DNA of 64,000 nucleotides, from positions 137,033 to 201,032 of the forward strand of contig CAWJVM010000013.1 of NCBI GenBank assembly GCA_963846315.1, in the 5' to 3' direction. Below, one piece after another: positions 43,255-51,852 of the stretch; the first letter of the stretch is position 1; each line of letters opens with the position of its first letter. A program made the position numbers and the translations under genes. Origin of the DNA: RPQJ01 sp963846315 (GTDB lineage Bacteria; Pseudomonadota; Gammaproteobacteria; Steroidobacterales; Steroidobacteraceae). Under the pieces are notes generated by a model that saw only the letters and a program-made list of their open reading frames with translations, made no database searches and was not told where the DNA came from.

Positions 43255-44599
43255 CGAGCACCTGGTCGATCGTCACCAGGTCCACCAGTCCGAGTGCGCC
43301 ATACAGCGCGGGAATAATCTTTTCCGGCGCGTGCTTCCTGCGCAGCGCCGCCACCTTCACGGTGCCTGCACGATACGCGGGCAGATACATACGCCCCAGC
43401 AGCGGATGACGGCCCCAGGCGCCCGACAGCTTGTCGGCGCGCTCGTCGGAGCAGAGGAATTCGTTGCGCAGCACGCGGCGCACCTTGTCCTGCGCCCAGC
43501 GCTTCTGCCACGTCAGGAACGACGACTGATTCTTGGCATCGTCCTGCAGCAGCGCGAGCAGGGTGCCGATCTGCAGGTCGATGCCGGGCAGCTCTTCGAT
43601 TTCCGTCACCCCGAACGCCATCAGGATCGCGTTGTTCGCGATGCCTTCCGACAGCGCTGCGCCGCGCGTGTTCATGGTGAGCACCGTCGACTCGAAACCA
43701 AGCTTGCGGCGCGCGTACAGCGCCTGGATCCAGGCGAAGTTCGTCACGTGCCCAGGCACGACCTCGTGCGACACCAGTTGCATGAACTCGGGCACCGAGA
43801 TCTCGAGCGCTGCGTTGATCTCGTACGTCGCCTCGTACTGTGGCGAACCGTCACGGTTACGTGCACGACCGAGGTAATTCATCGAGCCAGAAAACCAGGC
43901 GTTTTCGATCGCGAGGAACTTGATGTTGGCGCGCGGCACGTCACGCAGCGCCTTGGGCAGGTAGGGGACGATGTGCTGCGCCGATCCGGCGTCGAACTGT
44001 GCGATGCAGGCATCGGCCAGCATCGCGATCGACTTCTTCGGCACCATGCGCTCGCGGCGCCAGGCATCGACGGCCGTGAGCAGCTTCGCGCGCGTGGCCG
44101 ACTGGTAGCCCTGCCTGGCGAGCAACTCCGCGATGCGCTCACGTTTGGCGATCGCATCGGAAGGCGTCGGCGCCGCGCCGGTCGACGCCGTCACGCAACG
44201 CTCGTACGGCACGGGCGGTCCGCGCTCGAGTCGTTCCTGCACCAGGTCCCACATCACGCCCAGGCACTCGCACAGCCCCTGCAGGTATGCGCCGCGCAAC
44301 TGTCCGGCGTGCCCCGCTGCTTCGTTCAGCGCGCCGATGGCGGCCGGAATGTCGATGGCCTTCAGGTACGAGTCGACGGCAGACATATCGAGATTCTTGC
44401 CGGCTACGCCACCGCTTTGACGAAGCTTCGCGGCCGCTGGATGCCTGTAGGCTTTGGGCAGCGGCTCGTCGGAGAACCAGGAATCAGCGATGAAGCGACC
44501 GGCGCCCGACGGGTTCATGACATCGCCGCCCCACAGCGTGTCGATCCCGAGAATCGCCGTCGCCGTGGCTTGCGCCAGTGCCCGTTCCTTTGCGTTCAT
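43223..44599 (-). CDS. DUF885-like putative metallopeptidase
   Basis: 458-residue protein with no signal peptide. The sequence VSHEVVPGHVTNFAW contains HExxPGH, the zinc motif of DUF885-type gluzincin proteins; NTRGAALSEGIANN downstream may give the third ligand (Glu). Shorter than typical DUF885 proteins (about 560-600) and lacking their lipoprotein signal, so it may be a cytoplasmic divergent member. Its ATG overlaps the stop of the small upstream gene, and it overlaps the GIY-YIG gene. Substrate unknown. Confidence 0.72.
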   Translation of the reverse strand: MNAKERALAQATATAILGIDTLWGGDVMNPSGAGRFIADSWFSDEPLPKAYRHPAAAKLRQSGGVAGKNLDMSAVDSYLKAIDIPAAIGALNEAAGHAGQLRGAYLQGLCECLGVMWDLVQERLERGPPVPYERCVTASTGAAPTPSDAIAKRERIAELLARQGYQSATRAKLLTAVDAWRRERMVPKKSIAMLADACIAQFDAGSAQHIVPYLPKALRDVPRANIKFLAIENAWFSGSMNYLGRARNRDGSPQYEATYEINAALEISVPEFMQLVSHEVVPGHVTNFAWIQALYARRKLGFESTVLTMNTRGAALSEGIANNAILMAFGVTEIEELPGIDLQIGTLLALLQDDAKNQSSFLTWQKRWAQDKVRRVLRNEFLCSDERADKLSGAWGRHPLLGRMYLPAYRAGTVKVAALRRKHAPEKIIPALYGALGLVDLVTIDQVLDVGTPKSRRA

Positions 44600-44889
44600 C
44601 GCTTCTGCGGGGTGAACGCCTTCATCGTCAAGTCACGGACCAGCTGCGTCGCTTTCTCGTTAGGCAGTCCGTAGCGGGAAAACAGGGTCAGGTGGCTGCG
44701 CATCTCGAGCATGGCGCCTGACGGTGAGCTGGAGCTCTTGCAGCATTGCTTCAGTCGCCCGTTCAGGTCCGTGGCGACCGCGGAGAGTGCCCGCTTGCGG
44801 TCGTCTTCACCGTGCACTTTCGGCTGTGAGAGGCCCCATTCGGCGGCCGTTGCAACGACGTGTTCAATCCGGGGGGTCGGGTGCATCAT
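44596..44889 (-). CDS. Small hypothetical protein
   Basis: Frame of 97 codons from the ATG at 44889 (MMHPTPRIEHVVATAAEW) to a stop that overlaps the next gene as ATGA. That coupling is the main support. The product is basic, has a CysCys pair (KQCCKSSSSPSG) and no recognised domain. The same frame is open back to 45282, but that part is antisense-phase to yaeQ and is composition-driven. Could be a real small gene or chance. Confidence 0.4.
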   Translation of the reverse strand: MMHPTPRIEHVVATAAEWGLSQPKVHGEDDRKRALSAVATDLNGRLKQCCKSSSSPSGAMLEMRSHLTLFSRYGLPNEKATQLVRDLTMKAFTPQKR

Positions 44890-44975
44890 GCGTTTGATTC
44901 GCTCAAGGTTGGGACGGTACGGGCGTGATCCAGGGTGAGCATAGGCTACGCCGAAACTCCGCAAGCCGGTGAATC

Positions 44976-45518
44976 CTAGGATGAAATCCGCCGTTCGTGC
45001 ACCGAGCCAGTGAGTGTCTCCGCGCCGAGTGACAGGTACATCGTGCCGTCGGAGACCGCCAGGTCGAAATCCATGCGACGGTCCAGTCGCGCGACGAGAG
45101 CCGCCAGCAGCTCGCGATCCACTGCGCAGATCCGCAGTGCCTCGGCGCGGTGAATGCGCTCGCCGGCCAGGCGCGCCAACAACTGTTCCGGGTCCCGGTG
45201 CACATACACGGCCACGTTTGGCGCTGCTTTCGCTGCCTTGTGCAGCCGCGCCGCCTCCGGTGCGCCGATGTCGATCCAGCACTGCAACATGCCGGTCAGG
45301 TCGCGCACGCTGATCGCCGGTTCATCCGGATCGGACAACCCCTTCGAAAACGCGATGCCCTCGGTGTACTCGAGGCAGTAGGCGAGCAGTCGCGTCACCA
45401 GGTATTCGGCGGTCTCCGAGGGGTGTCGTGCCACCCGCAGGGTGAGCGTCTCGTAGACGCCCCGATCGGCATCGGCCAGGCGCACCTCGAACACGTACAT
45501 CGTTGCGCCCAGCGCCAT
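44976..45518 (-). CDS. yaeQ: YaeQ family protein
   Basis: 180 residues, same length as E. coli YaeQ (181). N-terminus MALGATMYVFEVRLADADRG, HPSETAEYLVTRLLAYCLEY, DLTGMLQCWIDIGAPE and the C-terminal half follow the family throughout. YaeQ has a PD-(D/E)XK nuclease-like fold and was linked to RfaH suppression in early work; its true role is unsettled. Alone between GFA and small hypothetical genes on the same strand. Confidence 0.93.
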   Translation of the reverse strand: MALGATMYVFEVRLADADRGVYETLTLRVARHPSETAEYLVTRLLAYCLEYTEGIAFSKGLSDPDEPAISVRDLTGMLQCWIDIGAPEAARLHKAAKAAPNVAVYVHRDPEQLLARLAGERIHRAEALRICAVDRELLAALVARLDRRMDFDLAVSDGTMYLSLGAETLTGSVHERRISS

Positions 45519-45570
45519 TCACCACTCCTGACGAGCGAACGCCAGTGCGTGCTTGCGTGCAACCGGATGG

Positions 45571-45972
45571 TCAGCCACGAAACTCCTCGGTGTGCTGCTG
45601 CCCTGCGTCCCCGATTTCGTCCCACGCGGCCTTCGAACCCACCCAGATGTGGTGGATGACCTTGAGGGCATCCCCTCCCTCGGTGATGGAACCCGCTGGC
45701 ACGAACACTCGCGTCGGGTCGTTCTCACCCGGCACGGGAGAGCCGCAGACACTGCAGAACCAGGTTTGCCAGCTTGTGTCCGGCTTTTTCCATGTCGCGA
45801 CGAACTCCTGGCCCCGGATCCACCGGAGCTGGTCGTTCGGTACGAGAACTACCGCGATCCCGTTGCTTCCCGTGGACCTGCGACAGATCGAGCAGTGGCA
45901 CACGAAGACACCGGAGAGATCCGCGGCAATCTCGAATTGAACCGCGCCGCACGCACATTCCCCTTTGGCCAT
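45571..45972 (-). CDS. GFA family (CENP-V/GFA domain) protein
   Basis: 133-residue zinc-binding protein of the glutathione-dependent formaldehyde-activating enzyme family. Three Cys sets: ECACGAVQFEI, VCHCSICRRSTG and FCSVCGSPVPGEN. The full domain is present from residue 3 to about 120. Most members have unknown substrates and few are proven formaldehyde enzymes. A second, different GFA gene begins at the right window edge. Confidence 0.88.
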   Translation of the reverse strand: MAKGECACGAVQFEIAADLSGVFVCHCSICRRSTGSNGIAVVLVPNDQLRWIRGQEFVATWKKPDTSWQTWFCSVCGSPVPGENDPTRVFVPAGSITEGGDALKVIHHIWVGSKAAWDEIGDAGQQHTEEFRG

Positions 45973-46080
45973 CTGGACTTCCTCCCCATGGCAAAACCGA
46001 CGCCGCCCAAGCTGGGGATCAAGATCGTTCCCATCGAACCCGGTCTTGCGGGCTCCCGTCCATCGTGCCCTGCGTCAAGG

Positions 46081-47853
46081 CTAGTGGCCGTGCGAGCCGA
46101 CGGCCGGCGCAGGTGCGACCGGTTTCGCCGGCTGCGGCTTCAACGAATCCTTCAGCTCGCGCCGCAGGATCTTGCCGACGTTGGTTTTCGGCAATTCATC
46201 GCGAAAGTACACACGCTTCGGTACCTTGTAGCCGGTCAGGTCCTTGCGGCAATGCTCGATCACCGCTTCCTCCGTGAGTGACGAATCCTTGCGCACGACG
46301 AACAGCGCCACCACTTCGCCGGCGCGTTCGTCCGGCTGGGCCACCGCTGCCACCTCGACCACGCCAGGACACGTCACCGCGACGCCTTCCACTTCGTTGG
46401 GGTACACGTTGAATCCCGACACCAGGATCATGTCCTTCTTGCGATCTTCGATGAAGACGAAGCCCTTGCTGTCCATGTAGCCGATGTCGCCCGTGCGCAG
46501 CACCTGGCCCGGCAGCATGACCTTCTCTGTTTCATCCGGACGGTTCCAGTAGCCGCGCATCACCTGCGGCCCTTCCACGCAGATCTCGCCGGACTGACCC
46601 TGTGGCAACGCTTTGCCGTCGTCGTCGCGGATCGTGATGATCGTCGACGAGATCGGCAGGCCGATCGAACCGTTGAAATCGTCTCCCGGTCGATTGATGG
46701 TTGCCGCCGGCGAGGTCTCGGTGAGGCCCCAGGCCTGCGTCAGCACGTTGCCCGTGACTGCCTTCCAGCGCTCGGCCACGGCCTGTTGCACGGCCATGCC
46801 TCCGCCGAGGCTCACGCGCAGTCCCGAGAAATCCAGGCCATCGAAGCCCTTGGTATGCAATAGCGAATTGAAGAGCGTGTTGACGCCCGCGAAGAACGAA
46901 AAGGGGTGCCGCGCCAGCTCCTGCACGAATCCAGCAAAGTCACGCGGGTTCGGGATCAGGATGTTGTGCGCGCCAAGCTTGATCATCGTCAGGCTGTTCG
47001 CCGTCAGCGCGAAGATGTGATACAGCGGCAGCGCCGTGATTGCGACCAGCGCCTGGTTCGGATCGAGGTGTGGCTGGATCCACGCTTCGGACTGCAGCAC
47101 GTTCGCGACGAGGTTGCGGTGCGTGAGCACCGCGCCCTTCGATACGCCCGTCGTGCCGCCGGTGTACTGCAGGAACGCGATGTCCTCGTGCCCGAGCTCG
47201 ACGGGTTCGAGGTTCTCGTAGCGCCCCTTGCTCAGCGCGTCGTTGAAGCTCACGGCACCGGGCAGGCTGTACTCCGGCACCTGCTTCTTCACGTGACGCA
47301 GCGCAAAGTTGACCAGCAGCGATTTCGGGAAGCCGAGCAAGTCACCGACGCCGGTGACGACGACAGTGTCGAGAGCCAGGTCGCCGTGCACTTCAGCCAG
47401 GGTGTGGGCGAAGTTCTCGAGGATCAGGATTGCCCGCGCGCCGGAATCGTGCAACTGGTGTCGCAGCTCGCGCGGCGTGTACATCGGGTTGGTGTTGACG
47501 ATCGTCAGGCCGGCACGGAACGCACCCAGGATCGCGACCGGATACTGCAGCACGTTGGGCAGCATCAGCGCGATGCGGTCGCCCTTGCGCAGTCGGGCGA
47601 CCTTCTGCAAGTAAGCCGCGAACCGGCTGGCGAGCACGTCGATGTCGCCATAGGTCAGCGTGCGGTCCATGCAGGTGAAACAGGGCCGGTCGCGGTGCAT
47701 TGCGATGGCCTGCTCGATCAGCTCGACCAGCGAGCGGTACTCGGACGGATTGATTTCGGCCGGCACGCCGGCCGGGTAATGCTGCAGCCAGATTTTTTCC
47801 AAGACGGGTCCCCTGGTGTCTGCGCCCGCAGTCATGGCTGCAGGCGGCGTCAT
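46081..47853 (-). CDS. fadD: Long-chain-fatty-acid--CoA ligase
   Basis: Activates long-chain fatty acids to acyl-CoA with ATP. 590 residues; the start could be the ATG at 47853 or six codons later. AMP-binding motif YTGGTTGVSKGA, linker QAWGLTETSP, GEICVEGPQVMRGYW and the ATP-site TGDIGYMDSKGFVFIEDRKKD, then the FadD C-terminal GYKVPKRVYFRDELPKTNVGKILRREL. The last 20 residues are Pro/Ala-rich. It can feed acyl-CoA to the reductase and wax ester synthase at 59-63 kb, which is inference. Confidence 0.95.
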   Translation of the reverse strand: MTPPAAMTAGADTRGPVLEKIWLQHYPAGVPAEINPSEYRSLVELIEQAIAMHRDRPCFTCMDRTLTYGDIDVLASRFAAYLQKVARLRKGDRIALMLPNVLQYPVAILGAFRAGLTIVNTNPMYTPRELRHQLHDSGARAILILENFAHTLAEVHGDLALDTVVVTGVGDLLGFPKSLLVNFALRHVKKQVPEYSLPGAVSFNDALSKGRYENLEPVELGHEDIAFLQYTGGTTGVSKGAVLTHRNLVANVLQSEAWIQPHLDPNQALVAITALPLYHIFALTANSLTMIKLGAHNILIPNPRDFAGFVQELARHPFSFFAGVNTLFNSLLHTKGFDGLDFSGLRVSLGGGMAVQQAVAERWKAVTGNVLTQAWGLTETSPAATINRPGDDFNGSIGLPISSTIITIRDDDGKALPQGQSGEICVEGPQVMRGYWNRPDETEKVMLPGQVLRTGDIGYMDSKGFVFIEDRKKDMILVSGFNVYPNEVEGVAVTCPGVVEVAAVAQPDERAGEVVALFVVRKDSSLTEEAVIEHCRKDLTGYKVPKRVYFRDELPKTNVGKILRRELKDSLKPQPAKPVAPAPAVGSHGH

Positions 47854-47919
47854 GCGGTCTATATAACAGCGCGGCCGCTCAAAAACACCGACCCCGCGAT
47901 CCGCAGAAATCGGTAGGGG

Positions 47920-48585
47920 CTATCTTCCGCCCAGCAGCGGCTGCAGGTGCGGCCAGACCTCGTCCAGCAACCGGGACTGGGCCGCCGCCGCGGGATGAAT
48001 GCCGTCCTCCTGGAAGAGATTCTCGTGCGGGGCGACCTTTTCGAGCAGAAACGGCACGCTCGACAGCTTGAATTGCCGCGACAGGTCGCCATACAGGCCG
48101 TGGAAGTCGCGGGTGTAGGCGGGGCCGTAGTTGGGCGGGATCTTCATGCCGACCAGCAGAATCCTTGCCCCGGCTTGCTGCGAATTGCGGATGATGGCTT
48201 CGAAGTTGCGGCGGATGTCGGCGATGGGCAGCCCCCGCAGTCCGTCGTTGCCGCCCAGTTCCACGATGACGATCGCTGGCCGATGCGTGGCCAGGGCCCG
48301 GGGCAGCCGCGCCAGCGCGCCGCCCGTGGTCTCGCCGCTCGAACTGGCGTTGACGACACGGTGACCGTACCCTTTGGCGCGCAGCCGAGCCTGCAGCAGG
48401 GCCACCCAGCCTTGCTCGACTCGAATTCCGTACCCCGCGCTGAGACTGTCGCCCAGGACCAGGATGGTAGGGGTGGTCACCGGCGTGTCCGCCGCCCGGG
48501 CCGTCGCGGGCACGCCGCAGGCGAGCAGGACGAGGCACAGGACACGAATGGCAGCGAGCGACAAGAAGGCTTTGATGAACGACAC
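47920..48585 (-). CDS. tesA: Periplasmic SGNH esterase/thioesterase TesA-like
   Basis: Arylesterase/acyl-CoA thioesterase I family. With a GTG at 48585 the protein has 221 residues and a signal peptide (IRVLCLVLLACGVPATARA). SGNH blocks: LVLGDSLSAGYG (nucleophile Ser), GETTGGALARL, VELGGNDGLRG, and the C-terminal FQEDGIHPAAAAQ (Asp and His). The GTG overlaps the start of the divergent ABC gene by 11 bases, as in E. coli tesA-ybbA. No clear Shine-Dalgarno; a TTG at 48564 is an alternative. Confidence 0.9.
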   Translation of the reverse strand: MSFIKAFLSLAAIRVLCLVLLACGVPATARAADTPVTTPTILVLGDSLSAGYGIRVEQGWVALLQARLRAKGYGHRVVNASSSGETTGGALARLPRALATHRPAIVIVELGGNDGLRGLPIADIRRNFEAIIRNSQQAGARILLVGMKIPPNYGPAYTRDFHGLYGDLSRQFKLSSVPFLLEKVAPHENLFQEDGIHPAAAAQSRLLDEVWPHLQPLLGGR

Positions 48586-49255
48586 GACGGTGGTGCTGGC
48601 AGCGGAAGGACTCGGCAAGCAGGTTAGCAGTCCCGAAGGAACGCTGGCCATCTTGTCGGACGTGTCGCTGTCGATCCGGCGCGGCGAATCCGTGGCGATC
48701 ATCGGTGCGTCGGGAGCGGGCAAATCGACGCTGCTCGCCTTGCTCGCGGGACTCGACGAGCCGACGTCCGGCCGCGCCTTGCTGTCGGGCAACGACCTGA
48801 CGCAACTCGACGAGGACGGCCGCGCTGCGGTGCGGGCCAGTCACGTCGGCTTCGTCTTCCAGTCGTTTCACCTCGTACCATCACTCACGGCCCTGGAAAA
48901 CGTGATGCTGCCGCTCGAACTCGCGCGACGCCCGGATGCGCGTGCGGCGGCGCGCGAAGTGCTCGGCCGCGTCGGTCTCGCCGAGCGGGTCGGACACTAC
49001 CCAAGACAGTTGTCCGGTGGTGAACAGCAGCGCGTGGCGATTGCGCGCGCCTTCGTGCGCGAGCCGGACGTGCTGTTCGCCGACGAGCCGACCGGCAATC
49101 TCGACGCGGCGACCGGCGGCAAGATCATGGACCTGCTGTTCGGACTGAATCGCGCGACGCAGACCACGCTCGTGCTCGTGACGCACGACCGGCAACTCGC
49201 CGGGCGCTGTGATCGCATCATCCAACTCGAGGCCGGACGCGTCGTATCCGGTTGA
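48575..49255 (+). CDS. ybbA: ABC transporter ATP-binding protein, YbbA type
   Basis: 226-residue ATPase of the LolD/MacB-like subgroup. Walker A GASGAGKSTL, Q-loop FVFQSFHLVP, signature LSGGEQQRVAIARA, Walker B VLFADEPTGNLD and the H-loop VTHD are intact. It pairs with the following permease gene and is divergent from tesA; the tesA-ybbA-ybbP order suggests an envelope-lipid or hydrophobic-substrate exporter, although the substrate is not established. Confidence 0.93.
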   Translation: MNDTTVVLAAEGLGKQVSSPEGTLAILSDVSLSIRRGESVAIIGASGAGKSTLLALLAGLDEPTSGRALLSGNDLTQLDEDGRAAVRASHVGFVFQSFHLVPSLTALENVMLPLELARRPDARAAAREVLGRVGLAERVGHYPRQLSGGEQQRVAIARAFVREPDVLFADEPTGNLDAATGGKIMDLLFGLNRATQTTLVLVTHDRQLAGRCDRIIQLEAGRVVSG

Positions 49256-49263
49256 AGCGCAGC

Positions 49264-51756
49264 ATGCCGTCCCTAGCCTTCGCGTTGCGCAACCTGCTGC
49301 GGGACTTCAAGTCCGGCGAGCTCGCCATCCTGGTGCTGGCGCTGCTGGTTGCGGTGGCCTCGCTGACGGCGGTCGGCTTCTTCACCAGTCGCATTGGCCT
49401 GGCCGTCGAGCGCCAGGCCGGTGAAGTGCTGGCTGCCGATCTGCGACTCGAGTCCGCGCGGCCGATTACAGGAACCTACGACGCGGAGGCCGCCCGACGC
49501 GGTCTGCGCTCTGCGCGCATCGAGTCGATGCCGAGCGTGGTTTTCTTTGGCCAGGAGTCGTCATTGATCGCGCTGCGCGCCGTCGGCGCAGGCTACCCAT
49601 TGCGCGGTCGCCTCAAGACGGCCGACGAGCCGTTTGGTGTGGGCACGGTCACCGACGACCTTCCCGCGCCGGGCGAAGCCTGGGCCGATTCGCGGCTGCT
49701 CGCGAAGCTGGGTGCGCAGGTGGGTTCGAGTCTCGACGTGGGCGCGCACACGGTCCGCGTCACTCGGGTGCTCGACTACCGTCCGGATCAAGGCAGCGGC
49801 TTCGCCGATCTCTCGGCGACCCTGCTGATCAATCGCGCCGACCTGCCAGCTACGCAACTCGTGCAGCCCGGCAGTCGCGTCAGCCGTGCCGTGCTGTTCG
49901 CGGGAGAGCCGGGGCCGGTCGATGATTTCCGCGAATGGTTGAAGGCTGGCAAGAAGCCCGGCGAGCGGGTGCAGTCGATCGCCGACGCCAGTCCGCAGAT
50001 CCGCGCGTCGGCCGATCGCGCCGGGCGCTTCCTGTCGCTTGCGAGCCTGGTGAGCGTGCTGCTGTCGGCCATTGCTGTCGCGATGGCCGCGCAGCGCTAT
50101 GCCCGCCGTCACCTCGACACCGTCGCGCTGATGAAGTGCATGGGTGCGCCGCAGCGGTTCGTGCTGCTGCAGACCATCATGCAGCTCGTCACCATCGCAC
50201 TCGTCACCGCACTTGCAGGCACGGCCATCGGATATGTCGCGCAGTCCGGCATTGCCTGGCTGCTGCGAGATCTGCTGCGCGGTGACTTGCCACCGCCCTC
50301 AGGGGATGCATTCCTGCTCGGCGTCGTCACTGCCGTCGTCGTGCTGGTCGGGTTCGCGCTGCCACCCTTGCTGCGCCTGAAGCGCGTGCCGCCGGCGCGC
50401 GTCCTGCGCCGCGACCTCGAGCCACCGCCACTGCGCTACGCGGTGGTGTACGGATTGGCGATCGGCGCGGTCCTCGCGCTGCTGTACTGGATCGTGCGCG
50501 ATCCGCAACTCGTGGGTTACGTAGCGGGGGGTCTCGGTGCGACGTTCGTGCTGCTCGCCATCGCAGGCTGGTTGCTGGTGAAGGCACTGGCGCCGTTGCG
50601 CAGCGGTGTCGGTGTGGCGTGGCGCTATGGGCTTGCCAACATCGCGCGCCGCGGCCGCGACAGCATCGTGCAGATCGTGGCATTCGGCCTGGGTTTCATG
50701 GTGTTGCTGCTACTCGCGCTGGTGCGCGACGACCTGCTGCGGGACTGGCAGCGCAGCCTGCCGGTCGATGCGCCCAACTACTTCATGATCAACATCCGTC
50801 CGGACGAGGGCGCAGGCGTCGAGCAGTTCTTTGCCAAGGCCGGCCTGCCGGCGACGGAGCTGGTGCCCATGCTGCGGGCCCGCCTCAGCTCCATCAACGG
50901 CGTGCCGGTGGAGCAGATCATGTTCCAGGGCGAACGTGCCAGGGATTTCGTCGAGCGCGAGGCGAACCTCTCGTGGTCGGCGGCGCTGTCGCCCGGCAAC
51001 AAGATCGTCGCGGGGCAGTGGTGGTCGGGCGAAACGCGTGGCGAACCGCAAGTTTCGGTCGAGGTCGATTATGCCGAGCGCCTCGGGCTCAAGGTCGGCG
51101 ACACGTTGACGTACGACATTGCCGGCGAGGCCGTCACCGGCAGGATCACGAACCTGCGTGAAGTGCGCTGGGACACGTTCAAGCCGAATTTCTTCGTGGT
51201 TTTCTCGCCCGGCGTGCTCGAGACCGCGACCGGCACGCTGATCACCAGCGTGCACGTCGAGCCGCAGCAACGACCGTTGCTGGTCGACCTCGTGCGGCTG
51301 TTTCCCGAGGTCACCATCATCGACATCGAAGCGTTGCTCGCGCAGGTGCGCGATGTGATGAACAAGGCGAGCCTCGCCGTCCAGTACGTGTTCCTGTTTA
51401 CGCTGGCCGCCGGACTCATGGTGCTGCTGGCGGCCGTGCAGGCCACGCGCGACGAGCGGCGCTACGAAAGCGCGATGCTGCGCACGCTGGGTGCCAGCCG
51501 GCGCGTCGTGTTCCAGGGCGTCGCCGCCGAATTCATCGTGCTCGGCGCGCTTTCCGGATTGCTCGCGGCCGCTGGAGCCACCGCGGTCGGCTATCTGCTG
51601 GCGACGCGGGTCTTCGACCTGCAGTACTCGCCCGACCCGTGGGTGTGGGTCATTGGTATCGCGGGCGGTGCAGTCCTGGTGGGCACGGCTGGCATCCTGG
51701 CGGCACGCTCCGTCGTATCGCAACCGCCGATGCGGGCGCTGCGGGCGGAAATTTAG
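49264..51756 (+). CDS. ybbP: FtsX-like ABC transporter permease, YbbP type
   Basis: 830-residue permease from the ATG at 49264; a TTG at 49252 overlapping the ybbA stop is also possible. Two FtsX-like domains: an N-terminal helix, a periplasmic domain (about 45-250), helices at about 260-440, another periplasmic stretch (about 500-690) and three C-terminal helices (700-825). This ten-helix layout is that of YbbP/type VII ABC systems that transmit force to the periplasm rather than importing. Ends 97 bases before the convergent acylase gene. Confidence 0.92.
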   Translation: MPSLAFALRNLLRDFKSGELAILVLALLVAVASLTAVGFFTSRIGLAVERQAGEVLAADLRLESARPITGTYDAEAARRGLRSARIESMPSVVFFGQESSLIALRAVGAGYPLRGRLKTADEPFGVGTVTDDLPAPGEAWADSRLLAKLGAQVGSSLDVGAHTVRVTRVLDYRPDQGSGFADLSATLLINRADLPATQLVQPGSRVSRAVLFAGEPGPVDDFREWLKAGKKPGERVQSIADASPQIRASADRAGRFLSLASLVSVLLSAIAVAMAAQRYARRHLDTVALMKCMGAPQRFVLLQTIMQLVTIALVTALAGTAIGYVAQSGIAWLLRDLLRGDLPPPSGDAFLLGVVTAVVVLVGFALPPLLRLKRVPPARVLRRDLEPPPLRYAVVYGLAIGAVLALLYWIVRDPQLVGYVAGGLGATFVLLAIAGWLLVKALAPLRSGVGVAWRYGLANIARRGRDSIVQIVAFGLGFMVLLLLALVRDDLLRDWQRSLPVDAPNYFMINIRPDEGAGVEQFFAKAGLPATELVPMLRARLSSINGVPVEQIMFQGERARDFVEREANLSWSAALSPGNKIVAGQWWSGETRGEPQVSVEVDYAERLGLKVGDTLTYDIAGEAVTGRITNLREVRWDTFKPNFFVVFSPGVLETATGTLITSVHVEPQQRPLLVDLVRLFPEVTIIDIEALLAQVRDVMNKASLAVQYVFLFTLAAGLMVLLAAVQATRDERRYESAMLRTLGASRRVVFQGVAAEFIVLGALSGLLAAAGATAVGYLLATRVFDLQYSPDPWVWVIGIAGGAVLVGTAGILAARSVVSQPPMRALRAEI

Positions 51757-51852
51757 CTCTGAGTTCTCACGGTCGGTGCAGCGGCAGCTCGATGCCGCGA
51801 GCCTGCGCGGCCGGGTCTGCATCAATCCAGTGATCCATGGGCCCGGCTCCAA

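Noticed and set aside
44890..45282. N-terminal extension of the small hypothetical gene into yaeQ
   Set aside because: It lies out of phase with the well-supported yaeQ frame and is Arg/Gly-rich.
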